Origin: an uncultured Hyphomonas sp.
GTDB lineage: Bacteria > Pseudomonadota > Alphaproteobacteria > Caulobacterales > Hyphomonadaceae
Reading direction: 5' to 3'
Length of the DNA stretch: 64,000 bases
Assembly (NCBI RefSeq): GCF_963677035.1
Contig: NZ_OY781472.1
Coordinates: 2,418,001 to 2,482,000, forward strand
The translations under genes were made by a program, and so were the position numbers. Below are positions 15,695-25,041 of this stretch, piece after piece. The notes beneath the pieces were generated by a model. That model was given only the letters and a program-made list of their open reading frames with translations, was not told the DNA's origin and ran no database searches. Every line of letters begins with the position of its first letter. Position 1 is the first letter of the stretch.

Positions 15695-17191
15695 ATGCGC
15701 GATGTGCATCATTTTATTGGCGGCCAGGGCGTGAGCGGTACGTCCGGCCGGTTCGGCGACATCTACAATCCGAACACCGGTGAGGTTCAGGCCCGCGTGG
15801 CGCTGGCAACCGAGGCGGAGCTGGATGCGGCGGTGGCGAACGCCGCGGCGGCTTTCCCGGCATGGTCGATGACGAACCCGCAGCGCCGGGCGCGCGTGAT
15901 GTTCGAGTTCAAGCGTCTGCTGGAAGCGAACATCGACGAGCTGGCCGAGTTGCTCTCCTCCGAGCATGGCAAAGTGGTCGCCGACTCCAAGGGCGACGTG
16001 CAGCGCGGCATCGACGTGGTGGAGTTCGCCTGCGGCATCCCGCACCTGCAGAAGGGTGAATATACCGAGGGCGCAGGCCCCGGCATCGACGTCTATTCCA
16101 TGCGCCAGCCGCTGGGCGTTGTGGCCGGCATCACGCCGTTCAACTTCCCCGCCATGATCCCGTGCTGGATGTCTGCCGTGGCGATTGCCTGCGGGAACAC
16201 GTTCATCCTGAAGCCGTCGGAGAAAGACCCGTCGGTGCCGATGCGCCTGGCCGAACTGTTCCTTGAGGCCGGGGCTCCAGCTGGCGTGCTGAACGTGGTG
16301 AACGGCGACAAGGTGGCCGTCGATGCCATCCTGAAACATCCGGACATCAAGGCCGTCAGCTTCGTCGGATCGTCCGACATCGCACAATATGTCTATGCTA
16401 CCGGCACGGCGCACGGCAAACGTGTGCAGGCCATGGGCGGGGCGAAGAACCACGGCATCATCATGCCGGACGCGAATCTGGAACAGGCGGTGAAGGACAT
16501 CGTCGGCGCGGCTTATGGCTCGGCAGGCGAACGCTGCATGGCGCTTCCCGTCGCGGTGACTGTCGGCAAGAAGACGGGCGACGAGTTCGTCGAGCGCATG
16601 CTGGACGCCGCCAAGGCGCTGAAGGTCGGTGTCTCGACCGACCCGGACGCGCATTATGGCCCGGTCGTCTCCGCCGCGCACAAGGCGAAGATCGAATCCT
16701 ACATCCAGATGGGTGTGGACGAGGGCGCAGACCTCAAGCTCGACGGCCGGGGCCTGACCCTGCAGGGCAGCGAGGGCGGCTATTTCATCGGGCCGAGCCT
16801 GTTCGACAATGTGAAACCGGGCATGCAGTCCTACAAGGAAGAGATCTTCGGCCCGGTGCTGCAGGTTGTGCGCGCGGAGTCTCTGGAAGAGGCCGCGGCG
16901 CTGCCCTCCAATCACCAGTATGGCAATGGCTGCGCGATCTTCACTTCGAATGGCCGCGCGGCGCGTGAGTTTGCGGCGCAGGTGAATGTCGGCATGGTCG
17001 GCGTGAACGTGCCGATCCCGGTGCCGGTCTCTTATCACACGTTCGGGGGCTGGAAGCGCTCGGCCTTCGGCGATACGAACCAGCACGGCCCGGAAGGCGT
17101 GCGGTTCTGGACCAAGATCAAAACCGTCACCCAACGCTGGCCCGAAGGCGACATCGGCGACCAGGCCTTTATCATTCCGACGATGGGATAG
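15695..17191 (+). CDS. mmsA: Methylmalonate-semialdehyde dehydrogenase (CoA-acylating)
   Basis: The 498-residue CoA-acylating aldehyde dehydrogenase converts methylmalonate semialdehyde to propionyl-CoA (and malonate semialdehyde to acetyl-CoA) in valine and myo-inositol breakdown. Diagnostic features are ITPFNFPAMIPCWM, the catalytic cysteine in GSAGERCMALPVAV, and a C-terminal FWTKIKTVTQRWP. The length is standard. It begins an operon with an enoyl-CoA hydratase (5-nt gap) and mmsB, the typical valine-degradation set. AAGGGAG lies 7 nt upstream of the start. Confidence 0.95.
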   Translation: MRDVHHFIGGQGVSGTSGRFGDIYNPNTGEVQARVALATEAELDAAVANAAAAFPAWSMTNPQRRARVMFEFKRLLEANIDELAELLSSEHGKVVADSKGDVQRGIDVVEFACGIPHLQKGEYTEGAGPGIDVYSMRQPLGVVAGITPFNFPAMIPCWMSAVAIACGNTFILKPSEKDPSVPMRLAELFLEAGAPAGVLNVVNGDKVAVDAILKHPDIKAVSFVGSSDIAQYVYATGTAHGKRVQAMGGAKNHGIIMPDANLEQAVKDIVGAAYGSAGERCMALPVAVTVGKKTGDEFVERMLDAAKALKVGVSTDPDAHYGPVVSAAHKAKIESYIQMGVDEGADLKLDGRGLTLQGSEGGYFIGPSLFDNVKPGMQSYKEEIFGPVLQVVRAESLEEAAALPSNHQYGNGCAIFTSNGRAAREFAAQVNVGMVGVNVPIPVPVSYHTFGGWKRSAFGDTNQHGPEGVRFWTKIKTVTQRWPEGDIGDQAFIIPTMG

Positions 17192-17196
17192 AAATC

Positions 17197-17970
17197 ATGA
17201 CCTACAACACCATAACTTTCGAACATAATGACCGCATTGCGCTGGTCACGATCAACCGGCCGGAGAGCCTCAACGCGCTGAACCAGGAAGTCATGAGCGA
17301 AGTGGCGCATGTCTTTGGTGAGATCGACCGCAACAAGGATATCGCCGTCAGTGTGCTGACGGGCGAGGGCCGGGCCTTTGCGGCGGGCGCCGACATCAAG
17401 GAAATGCAGCCGCAGAGCTTCTCCGACATGTATGTCGATGATTTCTTCGGCCTGTGGGACCGGTTCGCCGCCTGCCGCAAGCCGGTGATCGCGGCGGTGA
17501 ACGGGTTCGCGCTCGGCGGCGGCTGTGAGCTGGCCATGATGTGCGACATGATCATCGCGTCCGAGAAGGCGAAGTTCGGCCAGCCCGAAATCAAGCTGGG
17601 CGTGACGCCGGGCATGGGCGGCTCCATCCGCCTGACCAAAGCTGTCGGCAAGGCGAAGGCCATGGACATGGTGCTGACCGGCCGCATGATCGACGCGGCA
17701 GAGGCTGACCGGATCGGTCTCGTCTCCCGCGTTGTGGAACATGATGCGCTGATGGACACGGCCATGGGCGCGGCGAAGGAAATCGCCGGCTATTCCATCC
17801 CGTCGCTGATGGCGGCGAAGGAAATGGTGGGCCGGGCGCTGGAGCTGCCGACCACGGAAGGCGTGAAGTTCGAACGCCGCCTGTTCCAGGGCCTGTTCGG
17901 CACCGCCGACCAGAAGGAAGGTATGAGCGCGTTCGTCGACAAGCGCGCACCGGACTTCAAGGACAAGTAA
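17197..17970 (+). CDS. Enoyl-CoA hydratase (valine catabolism operon)
   Basis: The 257-residue crotonase-fold hydratase shows the oxyanion-hole motifs AFAAGADIKEM and ALGGGCELAMMCD and both catalytic glutamates (GGGCELAM and QPEIKLGVTPG). It adds water to 2-enoyl-CoA. Between mmsA and mmsB it most likely hydrates methacrylyl-CoA or other branched enoyl-CoA. Its start is 5 nt after the mmsA stop. The end is followed by a dispersed repeat that separates it from mmsB. Confidence 0.92.
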   Translation: MTYNTITFEHNDRIALVTINRPESLNALNQEVMSEVAHVFGEIDRNKDIAVSVLTGEGRAFAAGADIKEMQPQSFSDMYVDDFFGLWDRFAACRKPVIAAVNGFALGGGCELAMMCDMIIASEKAKFGQPEIKLGVTPGMGGSIRLTKAVGKAKAMDMVLTGRMIDAAEADRIGLVSRVVEHDALMDTAMGAAKEIAGYSIPSLMAAKEMVGRALELPTTEGVKFERRLFQGLFGTADQKEGMSAFVDKRAPDFKDK

Positions 17971-17981
17971 CCCCGGAGGAC

Positions 17982-18072
17982 CTCATCCTGAGCGAAGTCG
18001 AAGGATGGGGTCCGGTTCGCGTGGCGGGGGTCCAGGCGCCCGCGCGCATGTTTCGACTTCGCTCAACATGAG
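17982..18072. repeat. Dispersed inverted repeat inside the valine operon
   Basis: The arm with core TGAGCGAAGTCGAAGGATG (ending 18007) and the inverted arm with core TTCGACTTCGCTCA (18052-18065) form one copy of the element also seen at 12274-12350, in the opposite arm order. It lies between the hydratase stop and the mmsB ribosome binding site, so it is transcribed and could fold within the operon mRNA. Confidence 0.8.
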
Positions 18073-18100
18073 CGCTTCTCAGAGGCGCCGGGAGGAAGAC

Positions 18101-18991
18101 ATGACAAAAATCGCATTTATCGGGCTCGGGAACATGGGCTCGGGCATGTGTGCCAATCTCTGCAATGCCGGAAACGAAGTGCACGCCTTCGACCTCAACG
18201 AAGCGGCGGTTGAGGCCGCCGTGGCGCGTGGGGCGCTGCCGGCGCTGTCTCTGGCAGACGCGGTGAAGGCGGCGGATGTGGTCGTCACCATGCTGCCCGC
18301 GGGCAAGCATGTGCTGTCGGTCTATTTCGGCGACAATGGCGTCGCGGCGAACGCGAAGCCGGGCATGTTGTTCATCGATTGCTCCACCATCGCGGTGGAA
18401 GACGCGCGCGAGGCGGCGAAGCAGGCCGCGGCGGGCGGGTTCCTGATGGTCGACGCGCCGGTCTCCGGCGGGACGGCGGCGGCGGACGCGGGCACGCTGA
18501 CCTTCATGGCGGGTGGCCCTGACGACGCCTTCGCAAAGGCCAAACCGATCCTTGATGCCATGGGCAAGAACATCTTCCACGCGGGCGGCAGCGGGAACGG
18601 GCAGGCGGCGAAGATCGCCAACAACATGCTGCTCGGCATCTCCATGATCGGTACGTGCGAGGCGTTCAACCTCGCTGAAAAGCTGGGCCTTGATGCGCAG
18701 ACCTTCTTTGACATCTCGTCGGTCTCGTCCGGCCAGTGCTGGAGCATGACGAGCTATTGCCCGGCGCCGGGGCCTGTGCCGGCCTCGCCCGCAAACCGGG
18801 ACTATCAGCCGGGCTTTGCCGTCGCGATGATGCTGAAGGATCTGAAACTGGCTCATGAGGCGGCGGTTGCAGCGGGCGCGAAGATCACGCTCGGCGAGAT
18901 GGCGGAGAAGGTCTATGGCGATCTCGACGCGCGCGGCCATGCCGGGCTCGATTTCTCCGGCGTCATGAAAGATCTGCAGGGCGGCCTCTAA
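18101..18991 (+). CDS. mmsB: 3-hydroxyisobutyrate dehydrogenase
   Basis: The 296-residue NAD-dependent dehydrogenase oxidises 3-hydroxyisobutyrate to methylmalonate semialdehyde, the substrate of MmsA. The N-terminal dinucleotide fold FIGLGNMGSGMC, the substrate motif DAPVSGGTAAADAGTL, and the catalytic lysine region (GNGQAAKIANNMLL) are clear. The start at 18101 is fixed by GGGAGGAAG; an in-frame extension to 18005 only translates the repeat. Its stop overlaps the convergent ROK kinase gene by 4 nt. Confidence 0.95.
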   Translation: MTKIAFIGLGNMGSGMCANLCNAGNEVHAFDLNEAAVEAAVARGALPALSLADAVKAADVVVTMLPAGKHVLSVYFGDNGVAANAKPGMLFIDCSTIAVEDAREAAKQAAAGGFLMVDAPVSGGTAAADAGTLTFMAGGPDDAFAKAKPILDAMGKNIFHAGGSGNGQAAKIANNMLLGISMIGTCEAFNLAEKLGLDAQTFFDISSVSSGQCWSMTSYCPAPGPVPASPANRDYQPGFAVAMMLKDLKLAHEAAVAAGAKITLGEMAEKVYGDLDARGHAGLDFSGVMKDLQGGL

Positions 18992-19896
18992 GTCAGGCTG
19001 CGCTTTTGCAGGTTGCCGGCCAGCGCCTTTGCCATGGTCAGGGCGCCGGTCACGCCTGCACGGTCGCCGAGCGCCGGGGCCACGAGGTAATCCGTGAGGT
19101 CTCCGCCCGCCGGTCCGTCTGACAGGTAGGCGGCCAGCTGTATCCGGGTTGCGGCGCGCACGCGCTCCAGCAGGCCGGGGGCTTTCATCACGCTGCCGCC
19201 GAATATGATCCGGTCCGGCATGTGGGTCAGGATGATCGTGGCGGCCAGATGCGCCAGATAGTTGGCCTGCAGGGCGAAGGCCGGGTGGCCGGTCGGCATT
19301 TCCGAAAGCGTGACGCCCCAGCGGTCGACAATTGCCGGGCCGCTGGCAAGCCCCTCCAGACAATCCTTGTGGAAGGGACAGCGGCCGGGGAACGGGTCGG
19401 ATTCGTAATCGTGCGGCGGGTAAATATGGCCCATCTCGAAATGACCTGCGCCCGACAGGGGGTGGCCATTCCTCAGGATGCCCGCGCCGATGCCCGTGCC
19501 AACGGTGACATAAGCGAGGGTGCGGAAGCCTTTGCCCGCGCCGAGGTGCCACTCGGCGAGCGCTGCGCCGTTGACATCTGTGTCCACTGCGACCGGGCAG
19601 GGCAGGTGGTTCAGCGCGCCGGTCCAGCTGGCTCCGGTCCAGCCGGGCTTCGGTGTCCGGCGGACCGTGCCGTAGGACGGCGAACCGGCGTCGATATCGA
19701 CCGGCCCGAAAGCCGCAACACCGATGGCGTTGGTGCGCCCGTGTATGTGCTGCGCCTTGTCGAAGAAAGCGCGTACCTGCCGGAAGTTGGTCTCGGGGTC
19801 CGCTGTCGGGATTGTCTGGCTGGCCAAAATCTGGTCAGGGCTGCTTCCGACAGCACAAATGATTTTTGTGCCACCTGCTTCGATCCCACCCAGCAT
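18988..19896 (-). CDS. ROK-family sugar kinase, fructokinase-like
   Basis: The 302-residue ROK kinase opens with the phosphate-binding motif GGIEAGGTKIICAVG. It has the DTDVNGAALAEWHLGAG catalytic Asp region and the zinc motif HD...CPFHKDCLEG. The zinc cluster and length match bacterial fructokinases of the Mak/ScrK-like ROK group, which phosphorylate fructose to fructose-6-phosphate. The glucose or mannose kinase alternative cannot be excluded. AGGAGGAAT sits just upstream of the ATG. It is a single gene, convergent with mmsB. Confidence 0.87.
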   Translation of the reverse strand: MLGGIEAGGTKIICAVGSSPDQILASQTIPTADPETNFRQVRAFFDKAQHIHGRTNAIGVAAFGPVDIDAGSPSYGTVRRTPKPGWTGASWTGALNHLPCPVAVDTDVNGAALAEWHLGAGKGFRTLAYVTVGTGIGAGILRNGHPLSGAGHFEMGHIYPPHDYESDPFPGRCPFHKDCLEGLASGPAIVDRWGVTLSEMPTGHPAFALQANYLAHLAATIILTHMPDRIIFGGSVMKAPGLLERVRAATRIQLAAYLSDGPAGGDLTDYLVAPALGDRAGVTGALTMAKALAGNLQKRSLT

Positions 19897-20165
19897 GGAT
19901 TCCTCCTAAAGTAACACGTCCAATGTAATCACTACCCCGTATAAGCTAATAGAGGGTCGTGTCTGCAACTTTTAGGAGAAAATGGAGCCCCTAAATGTCG
20001 CAGCCTCACGAAAATGTGTGCAGATGCAAAAAACCTCATATGGACAACGGACAGTTTGGACTATCTTTGCAGGTACGGGCGATTTGGAGGCTGGTTGTGC
20101 AAGGCATGGCCGGCCCGAATGGATATGGAGAGGCGGTTCCTGCCGCCGGACAGGATAGAGTAGAA

Positions 20166-21278
20166 ATGAAAACCCGGATTTTCGGACACTGGCACGCAGC
20201 TCTGGCAGTTGCGCTGGCGACGATCGTCATGGCTGGCACGCTTCCCGCGCAAGCGCAGCGCGGACCGCGTGCTGCAAACGTCTTCACTGCACCCGTGCAG
20301 GAAGCCGACTTCTCCATGCAGATTGAGGCGCTTGGCACGCTGGAAGCCCGCGAAAGCGTCGACCTGACCCTGAATGTCGCCGACCGCGTGACGGCCATCT
20401 ATTTTGATGACGGTGACCGGGTGACCAAGGGCAAGACGCTGCTCTCTCTCGCACAGGGTGAACAGGCCGCGCTGGTCGATGCTGCCGAGGCCACTGCCAA
20501 CGAAGCCCGCCAGCGCTTCGACCGTACCAAACAGCTCGCCAAGGAACGCACCGTGTCCCAGTCTGCGCTCGATGAAGCCGCGCGGGACCTCAGCGCTGCG
20601 AACGCCCAGCTGCGCGCCGTCCAGTCCCGGCAGAAAGACCGGGTTCTGGTTGCCCCGTTCGACGGTGTCCTGGGCTTCCGCCTTGTCAGCGTCGGCTCCT
20701 ATGTCCGCGCCGGCGATGTGGTGGCCGAACTGATCGACGACAGTGAAATGAAGCTCGACTTCTCCGTGCCGTCCATTTTCCTGCGCTCTGTGCGCAAGGG
20801 AACGGACGTGCGCGTGGTGACGGACGACCTGCCGGGCATGGCGTTCGACGGGATCGTTGAGACGGTCGGTGCCAGCATCGACCCCGTGACCCGCTCCATC
20901 CGCGTGCGCGCCATCCTTCCGAATCCGGACCGCCTGCTGAAGCCGGGCATGTTCATGAAGGTAACGCTGCTGGCAGATCCGCGCCGTGCCTTGTCGGTGC
21001 CGGAAGAAGCGATCGAGCCGGTCGGGCCGAACAGCTTCGTCTATGTCGCGGTCGACAAGAACGGCCAGCTGGTGGCAGAGCGCCGCCAGATTCAGGTCGG
21101 CCTGCGCCAGGATGGTCAGGTGGAAGTCATCGCCGGTCTGGAACCGGGTGAAGAGATCATCACGGACGGGCTGATCAGTGTGCGCGATGGCGCCCCGATC
21201 ACCGTGCGTGACCGGACCGTGCTGCAAACCGGGGGTGGCGGCGGCGCCGCGTCTCCCGGCGCCTCCAACGGCCGGTAA
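20166..21278 (+). CDS. RND efflux periplasmic adaptor (membrane fusion protein)
   Basis: The 370-residue adaptor has a signal peptide (about residues 1-31, Ala-x-Ala-Gln cleavage region), a lipoyl/barrel-sandwich domain split by a helical hairpin (QALVDAAEA...DEAARDLSAANAQLRAVQ) and a beta-barrel and membrane-proximal domain. It links the inner-membrane pump to an outer-membrane channel. No TolC-like gene is adjacent. The start at 20166 is chosen because the signal peptide begins there; a longer frame to 19995 and an overlapping 58-codon frame (19982-20158) with an AGGAG site exist upstream and may be a leader. It is 5 nt from the pump gene. Confidence 0.93.
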   Translation: MKTRIFGHWHAALAVALATIVMAGTLPAQAQRGPRAANVFTAPVQEADFSMQIEALGTLEARESVDLTLNVADRVTAIYFDDGDRVTKGKTLLSLAQGEQAALVDAAEATANEARQRFDRTKQLAKERTVSQSALDEAARDLSAANAQLRAVQSRQKDRVLVAPFDGVLGFRLVSVGSYVRAGDVVAELIDDSEMKLDFSVPSIFLRSVRKGTDVRVVTDDLPGMAFDGIVETVGASIDPVTRSIRVRAILPNPDRLLKPGMFMKVTLLADPRRALSVPEEAIEPVGPNSFVYVAVDKNGQLVAERRQIQVGLRQDGQVEVIAGLEPGEEIITDGLISVRDGAPITVRDRTVLQTGGGGGAASPGASNGR

Positions 21279-21283
21279 GTCAG

Positions 21284-24200
21284 ATGTTGCTATCAGACGT
21301 TTCCATCAAGCGGCCGGTTTTTGCATCGGTTCTTTCGCTCGTCCTGGTGATTTTCGGCATCGTGTCCTTCATGCGGCTGCCGTTGCGCGAATATCCGGAC
21401 ATTGACGCCCCCATCGTCAACATTCAGACCAATTATCCCGGGGCCTCCGCCGACGTTGTCGAGACGCGTATCACGCGGATCATCGAGGACCAGATTGCCG
21501 GCGTATCCGGCATCCGGTTCATCGACTCCAATTCGAGCGATGGCCGGTCCAGTATCAGTGTCGAATTTTCGGTGAATGTGGACATCGATGCGGCCGCGAA
21601 CGACATCCGTGACCGTGTTTCGACCGTCCTGAACAATCTGCCGGTTGAGGCCGATCCACCTGAAATCCAGAAGGCCGACAATAACGAAGACGTGGTCATG
21701 TGGCTGAACCTGGCCAGTGACAATATGACGACGCCGGAACTGTCGGATTATGCCGACCGCTATCTGGTTGACCGCTTCTCCGCGCTGGATGGCGTGGCGC
21801 GGGTGCGGGTCGGTGGTGACCGGTCCTACGCGCTGCGGGTCTGGATCGACCGGCGGTCGCTGGCGGCGCGTAATCTCACGGTTGCCGATATTGAAGGGGC
21901 CTTGCGGCGCGAGAATGTCGAAGCCCCGGCGGGCAGCGTCGAGTCCGGCGCGCGGAACTATACCGTCCGCATCGACCGGGCTTTCCGGACGCCGGAGCAG
22001 TTCGCGAATCTGGTCATCGGGCGCGGGACGGATGGATATCTCATTCGCCTTGGCGATGTGGCGCGGGTTGAACGCGGCACGGAAGAAGACCGCAACCTGT
22101 TCCGCGGCAATGGCGTGCCTCAGGTCGGGCTGGGCGTCGTCAAACAATCGACTGCGAACACTGTGGCCGTCGCCGAAGAAGCGCGAAAGCTGGCCGACCA
22201 GCTGAACGGTACCCTGCCGGATGGCATGAAGATTATCGTCAACTATGACAGCTCGGTCTTTATCAGCGCGTCGATCCGGGAGGTCTGGGTCACGCTGGCC
22301 ATTGCGGTCGGCCTGGTGACACTGGTGATCTTCCTGTTCCTGGGAAGTCTGCGTTCGACCATCATTCCGGCGGTGACGGTGCCCGTCTCGATCACGGCGA
22401 CCTTTATCGTTCTGTTTGCGCTCGGCTTCTCGGTGAACCTGCTGACGCTGCTGGCGCTGGTTCTGGCCATCGGGCTTGTCGTGGACGATGCCATCGTGGT
22501 GCTGGAGAACATCCACCGCCGCATGGAAGAATATGGCGAGTCACCCTTGGTCGCGGCTTACCGCGGCACCCGGCAGGTGGGCTTTGCCGTCGTGGCCACG
22601 ACGCTGGTCCTGATTGCCGTGTTCGTCCCGATCACTTTCCTGGAAGGGGATCTCGGCCGTCTGTTTACGGAATTTGCGCTGGCGATTGCGGCGGCGGTGA
22701 GTTTCTCGGCCATTCTGGCGCTGACATTGACACCCATGCTGGCCTCGAAGCTGCTGTCCGACAAGCCGCCAAGCGGGCCGTTTGCGATCATGCCAAAGCT
22801 GATAGATGGGGCGTTCAAGAAACTGCGGGACGGTTACGCGGTCGTGCTGAACCAGCTGATCGGGCGGCCGATTGCCGTGGGGATCGTGCTGCTCTCCCTG
22901 TTTGCCGGTGCCTACAGCCTGCTGCGGGTCGTGCCGCAGGAATATGTGCCGACCGAAGACCGGGGCAGTTTCTTCATCATGGTCCGCGGGCCGGAAGGCG
23001 CGTCGTTCGACTATATGAAACAATATGTCGACGAGATTGAGCGCCGCGTGTTGCCCTATACCGAAACCGGCGAAATGCGCCGTGTGCTGGTGCGTGCGCC
23101 GGGCTTTGGCAGCAATGCCTTCAACCAGGCCTTCGTCGTTGTCTCCCTCGCGGACTGGGGCGAGCGCCGCCCGAGCAGCGAGATCATCGGAGAGATAAAC
23201 CGGAAGCTGAGTGACCTGCCGGGTATCCGGGCCTTTGCCATCATGCGGCAGGGCCTTGGCGGCGGGAATGGCAAGCCGGTGCAGTTCGTGCTGGGCGGAC
23301 CGGACTATAAACAGCTGACCGAATGGCGGGATACACTCATTCAGGCGCTGAACGAGAACAATCCCGGCATCACGGATATCGATTGGGACTATAAGGAAAC
23401 CCAGCCGCAATACCGTGTGCAGATCGATTACGACCGGGCGGCAGACGTGGGGGTCAGTGTGTCCGATATCGGCAATACGCTGCAGACCATGCTCGGGTCG
23501 CGCCGGGTGACGACCTATGTCGACAATGGCGAAGAATATGACGTCATTCTGGAGGGGCTGCGGTCTGAACAGAACTCGCCCAATGATGTGCAGAACATCT
23601 ATGTCCGCTCGTCGACGTCCGGAAGCCTGATTCCGCTGTCCAGCCTGGTCCAGATCGTCGGCATCGCCGACAGTCCGAGACTGAACCGCTACAACCGCGT
23701 CCGATCGATCACGATCGAGGCGGGGCTCGCGGAGGGGGCGTCGCTGGGCGATGTGCTGATCAAGATGGAGAAGATCGCCCGGGAGGTCTTGCCGACCGAG
23801 GCGCAGATCGACTTCAAGGGCCAGTCGCTGGACTTCAAGAGCTCCGGCAGCTCCATCATGTTCGTCTTCGCTATCGGCCTGATCATCGTGTTCCTGGTTC
23901 TGGCGGCGCAGTTCGAGAGCTATCGCCACCCGATCATCATCATGCTGACCGTTCCGGCGACGCTGGCAGGCGGCCTGTTGGGCATTTATCTGACCGGCAA
24001 CTCGCTGAACATCTATACGCAGATCGGCCTGATCATGCTGATCGGCCTGTCGGCGAAGAACGGCATCCTGATCGTCGAATTCGCCAACCAGCTGCGGGAT
24101 GAGGGCCTGGAATTCATTGATGCGATCAAGGAAGCGTCGCTGACGCGCCTGCGGCCCATCGTGATGACCAGCCTGACCACGGCGGCGGGCGCTGTCCCGC

Positions 24201-24415
24201 TGATCCTGACGAGTGGGGCAGGGGCGGAGACCCGCCAGGCCATCGGCGTGGTGATCCTGTCCGGAGTGCTCACGGGCATGCTGGTGACGGTGCTGATCGT
24301 GCCGACGGCCTATGCGTTGATCGCGCGCGGCTCCGGCTCACCGAGCGATGTCGCCCGGCGGCTTGAAGCTGAAGAGCAGGAAGCCGACGAAGCAGCGGCG
24401 TCGCCGGCGGAATAA
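21284..24415 (+). CDS. RND multidrug efflux pump, inner-membrane transporter
   Basis: The 1043-residue HAE1-type RND transporter has twelve predicted membrane helices in the usual 1+5 and 1+5 arrangement around two large periplasmic loops. Typical motifs are SIKRPVFASVLSLVLVIFG at the start, GLVVDDAIVVLENIHRRMEE (proton-relay aspartates in helix 4) and LIGLSAKNGILIVEFAN (lysine in helix 10). It exports lipophilic compounds using the proton gradient. The two-gene arrangement without an outer-membrane channel resembles pumps that recruit a remote TolC. The substrate is not predictable. Confidence 0.95.
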   Translation: MLLSDVSIKRPVFASVLSLVLVIFGIVSFMRLPLREYPDIDAPIVNIQTNYPGASADVVETRITRIIEDQIAGVSGIRFIDSNSSDGRSSISVEFSVNVDIDAAANDIRDRVSTVLNNLPVEADPPEIQKADNNEDVVMWLNLASDNMTTPELSDYADRYLVDRFSALDGVARVRVGGDRSYALRVWIDRRSLAARNLTVADIEGALRRENVEAPAGSVESGARNYTVRIDRAFRTPEQFANLVIGRGTDGYLIRLGDVARVERGTEEDRNLFRGNGVPQVGLGVVKQSTANTVAVAEEARKLADQLNGTLPDGMKIIVNYDSSVFISASIREVWVTLAIAVGLVTLVIFLFLGSLRSTIIPAVTVPVSITATFIVLFALGFSVNLLTLLALVLAIGLVVDDAIVVLENIHRRMEEYGESPLVAAYRGTRQVGFAVVATTLVLIAVFVPITFLEGDLGRLFTEFALAIAAAVSFSAILALTLTPMLASKLLSDKPPSGPFAIMPKLIDGAFKKLRDGYAVVLNQLIGRPIAVGIVLLSLFAGAYSLLRVVPQEYVPTEDRGSFFIMVRGPEGASFDYMKQYVDEIERRVLPYTETGEMRRVLVRAPGFGSNAFNQAFVVVSLADWGERRPSSEIIGEINRKLSDLPGIRAFAIMRQGLGGGNGKPVQFVLGGPDYKQLTEWRDTLIQALNENNPGITDIDWDYKETQPQYRVQIDYDRAADVGVSVSDIGNTLQTMLGSRRVTTYVDNGEEYDVILEGLRSEQNSPNDVQNIYVRSSTSGSLIPLSSLVQIVGIADSPRLNRYNRVRSITIEAGLAEGASLGDVLIKMEKIAREVLPTEAQIDFKGQSLDFKSSGSSIMFVFAIGLIIVFLVLAAQFESYRHPIIIMLTVPATLAGGLLGIYLTGNSLNIYTQIGLIMLIGLSAKNGILIVEFANQLRDEGLEFIDAIKEASLTRLRPIVMTSLTTAAGAVPLILTSGAGAETRQAIGVVILSGVLTGMLVTVLIVPTAYALIARGSGSPSDVARRLEAEEQEADEAAASPAE

Positions 24416-24464
24416 GGAATATCTTGTGAGGGGCGCTGGATCCGTCTGACCGCCGTCAGGCGGC

Positions 24465-24541
24465 TGGCGACCCCGGCAGGATTCGAACCTGCGACCGTCC
24501 GCTTAGAAGGCGGATGCTCTATCCAGCTGAGCTACGGGGCC
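24465..24541 (-). tRNA. tRNA-Arg (anticodon TCT)
   Basis: The 77-nt cloverleaf has acceptor GGCCCCG/CGGGGTC, a D-arm GCTCAGCTGGATAGAGC, anticodon loop CTTCTAA and a T-arm GCAGG-TTCGAAT-CCTGC. CCA is encoded at the 3' end (24465-24467 on the minus strand). Confidence 0.97.
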
Positions 24542-24563
24542 GAGTCCGGTCCCGGATGCGCGA

Positions 24564-24872
24564 CTAGTGCGTCCAGGGCTGTTTGCGGTCGGCGTCAAAG
24601 TTAGCACTATACGACTTCAGAAGGCGTTTGCGCTCGTGCGTCGGCTCTACGCGGAAGGCGATGCCCTCGCGCTTGGCGAATTCGACGGCCTGCTCCTGGG
24701 TGTCGAATTCCATGCGGACCTGGCCCGACGTGTCGTCGATGCTGGTCCAGCCCATCAGGGGGTCTGCAGTGCGGTGGACATTTTCCTTAACGAATTCAAG
24801 CACCCACGCCTTGGTCTTGCCGCGGCCCGACGTCATCGCGCTCTTGGAGGGCTTGTAAATTCTCGCCTGCAT
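24564..24872 (-). CDS. NDUFS4-type complex I accessory protein (ETC complex I subunit region)
   Basis: The 102-residue protein starts MQARIYKPSKSAMTSG and contains WVLEF and PLMGWTSIDDT, followed by EFDTQEQAVEFAKREG. This is the pattern of the 18-kDa complex I subunit family found in mitochondria and alphaproteobacteria. It binds the peripheral arm of NADH dehydrogenase. The start at 24872 is chosen by family length; an upstream extension would run through the tRNA-Pro gene. It sits alone between two tRNA genes on the same strand. Confidence 0.92.
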   Translation of the reverse strand: MQARIYKPSKSAMTSGRGKTKAWVLEFVKENVHRTADPLMGWTSIDDTSGQVRMEFDTQEQAVEFAKREGIAFRVEPTHERKRLLKSYSANFDADRKQPWTH

Positions 24873-24903
24873 GTGCCTGTCCCTGTAGGCCTCCTGGAAA
24901 AAA

Positions 24904-24980
<77 letters not shown>

Positions 24981-25041
24981 GACTCCCGGTGTAATGATCG
25001 CGCTCGCTGGTGCAAGTCCTTTTCGCGGTTGCTAACAGTGA

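Noticed and set aside
15680..17134. 484-codon open frame antisense to mmsA
   Set aside because: It is an exact shadow of a clear dehydrogenase gene, with His/Arg-rich composition and no recognisable domain.
19982..20158. 58-codon frame with an AGGAG site before the RND adaptor gene
   Set aside because: It has no domain character and an odd Trp/Arg/Gly composition. A regulatory leader is possible but cannot be supported.
20061..21227. 388-codon frame antisense to the RND adaptor gene
   Set aside because: The plus-strand adaptor has signal peptide and lipoyl-domain features; the antisense product is composition-driven.
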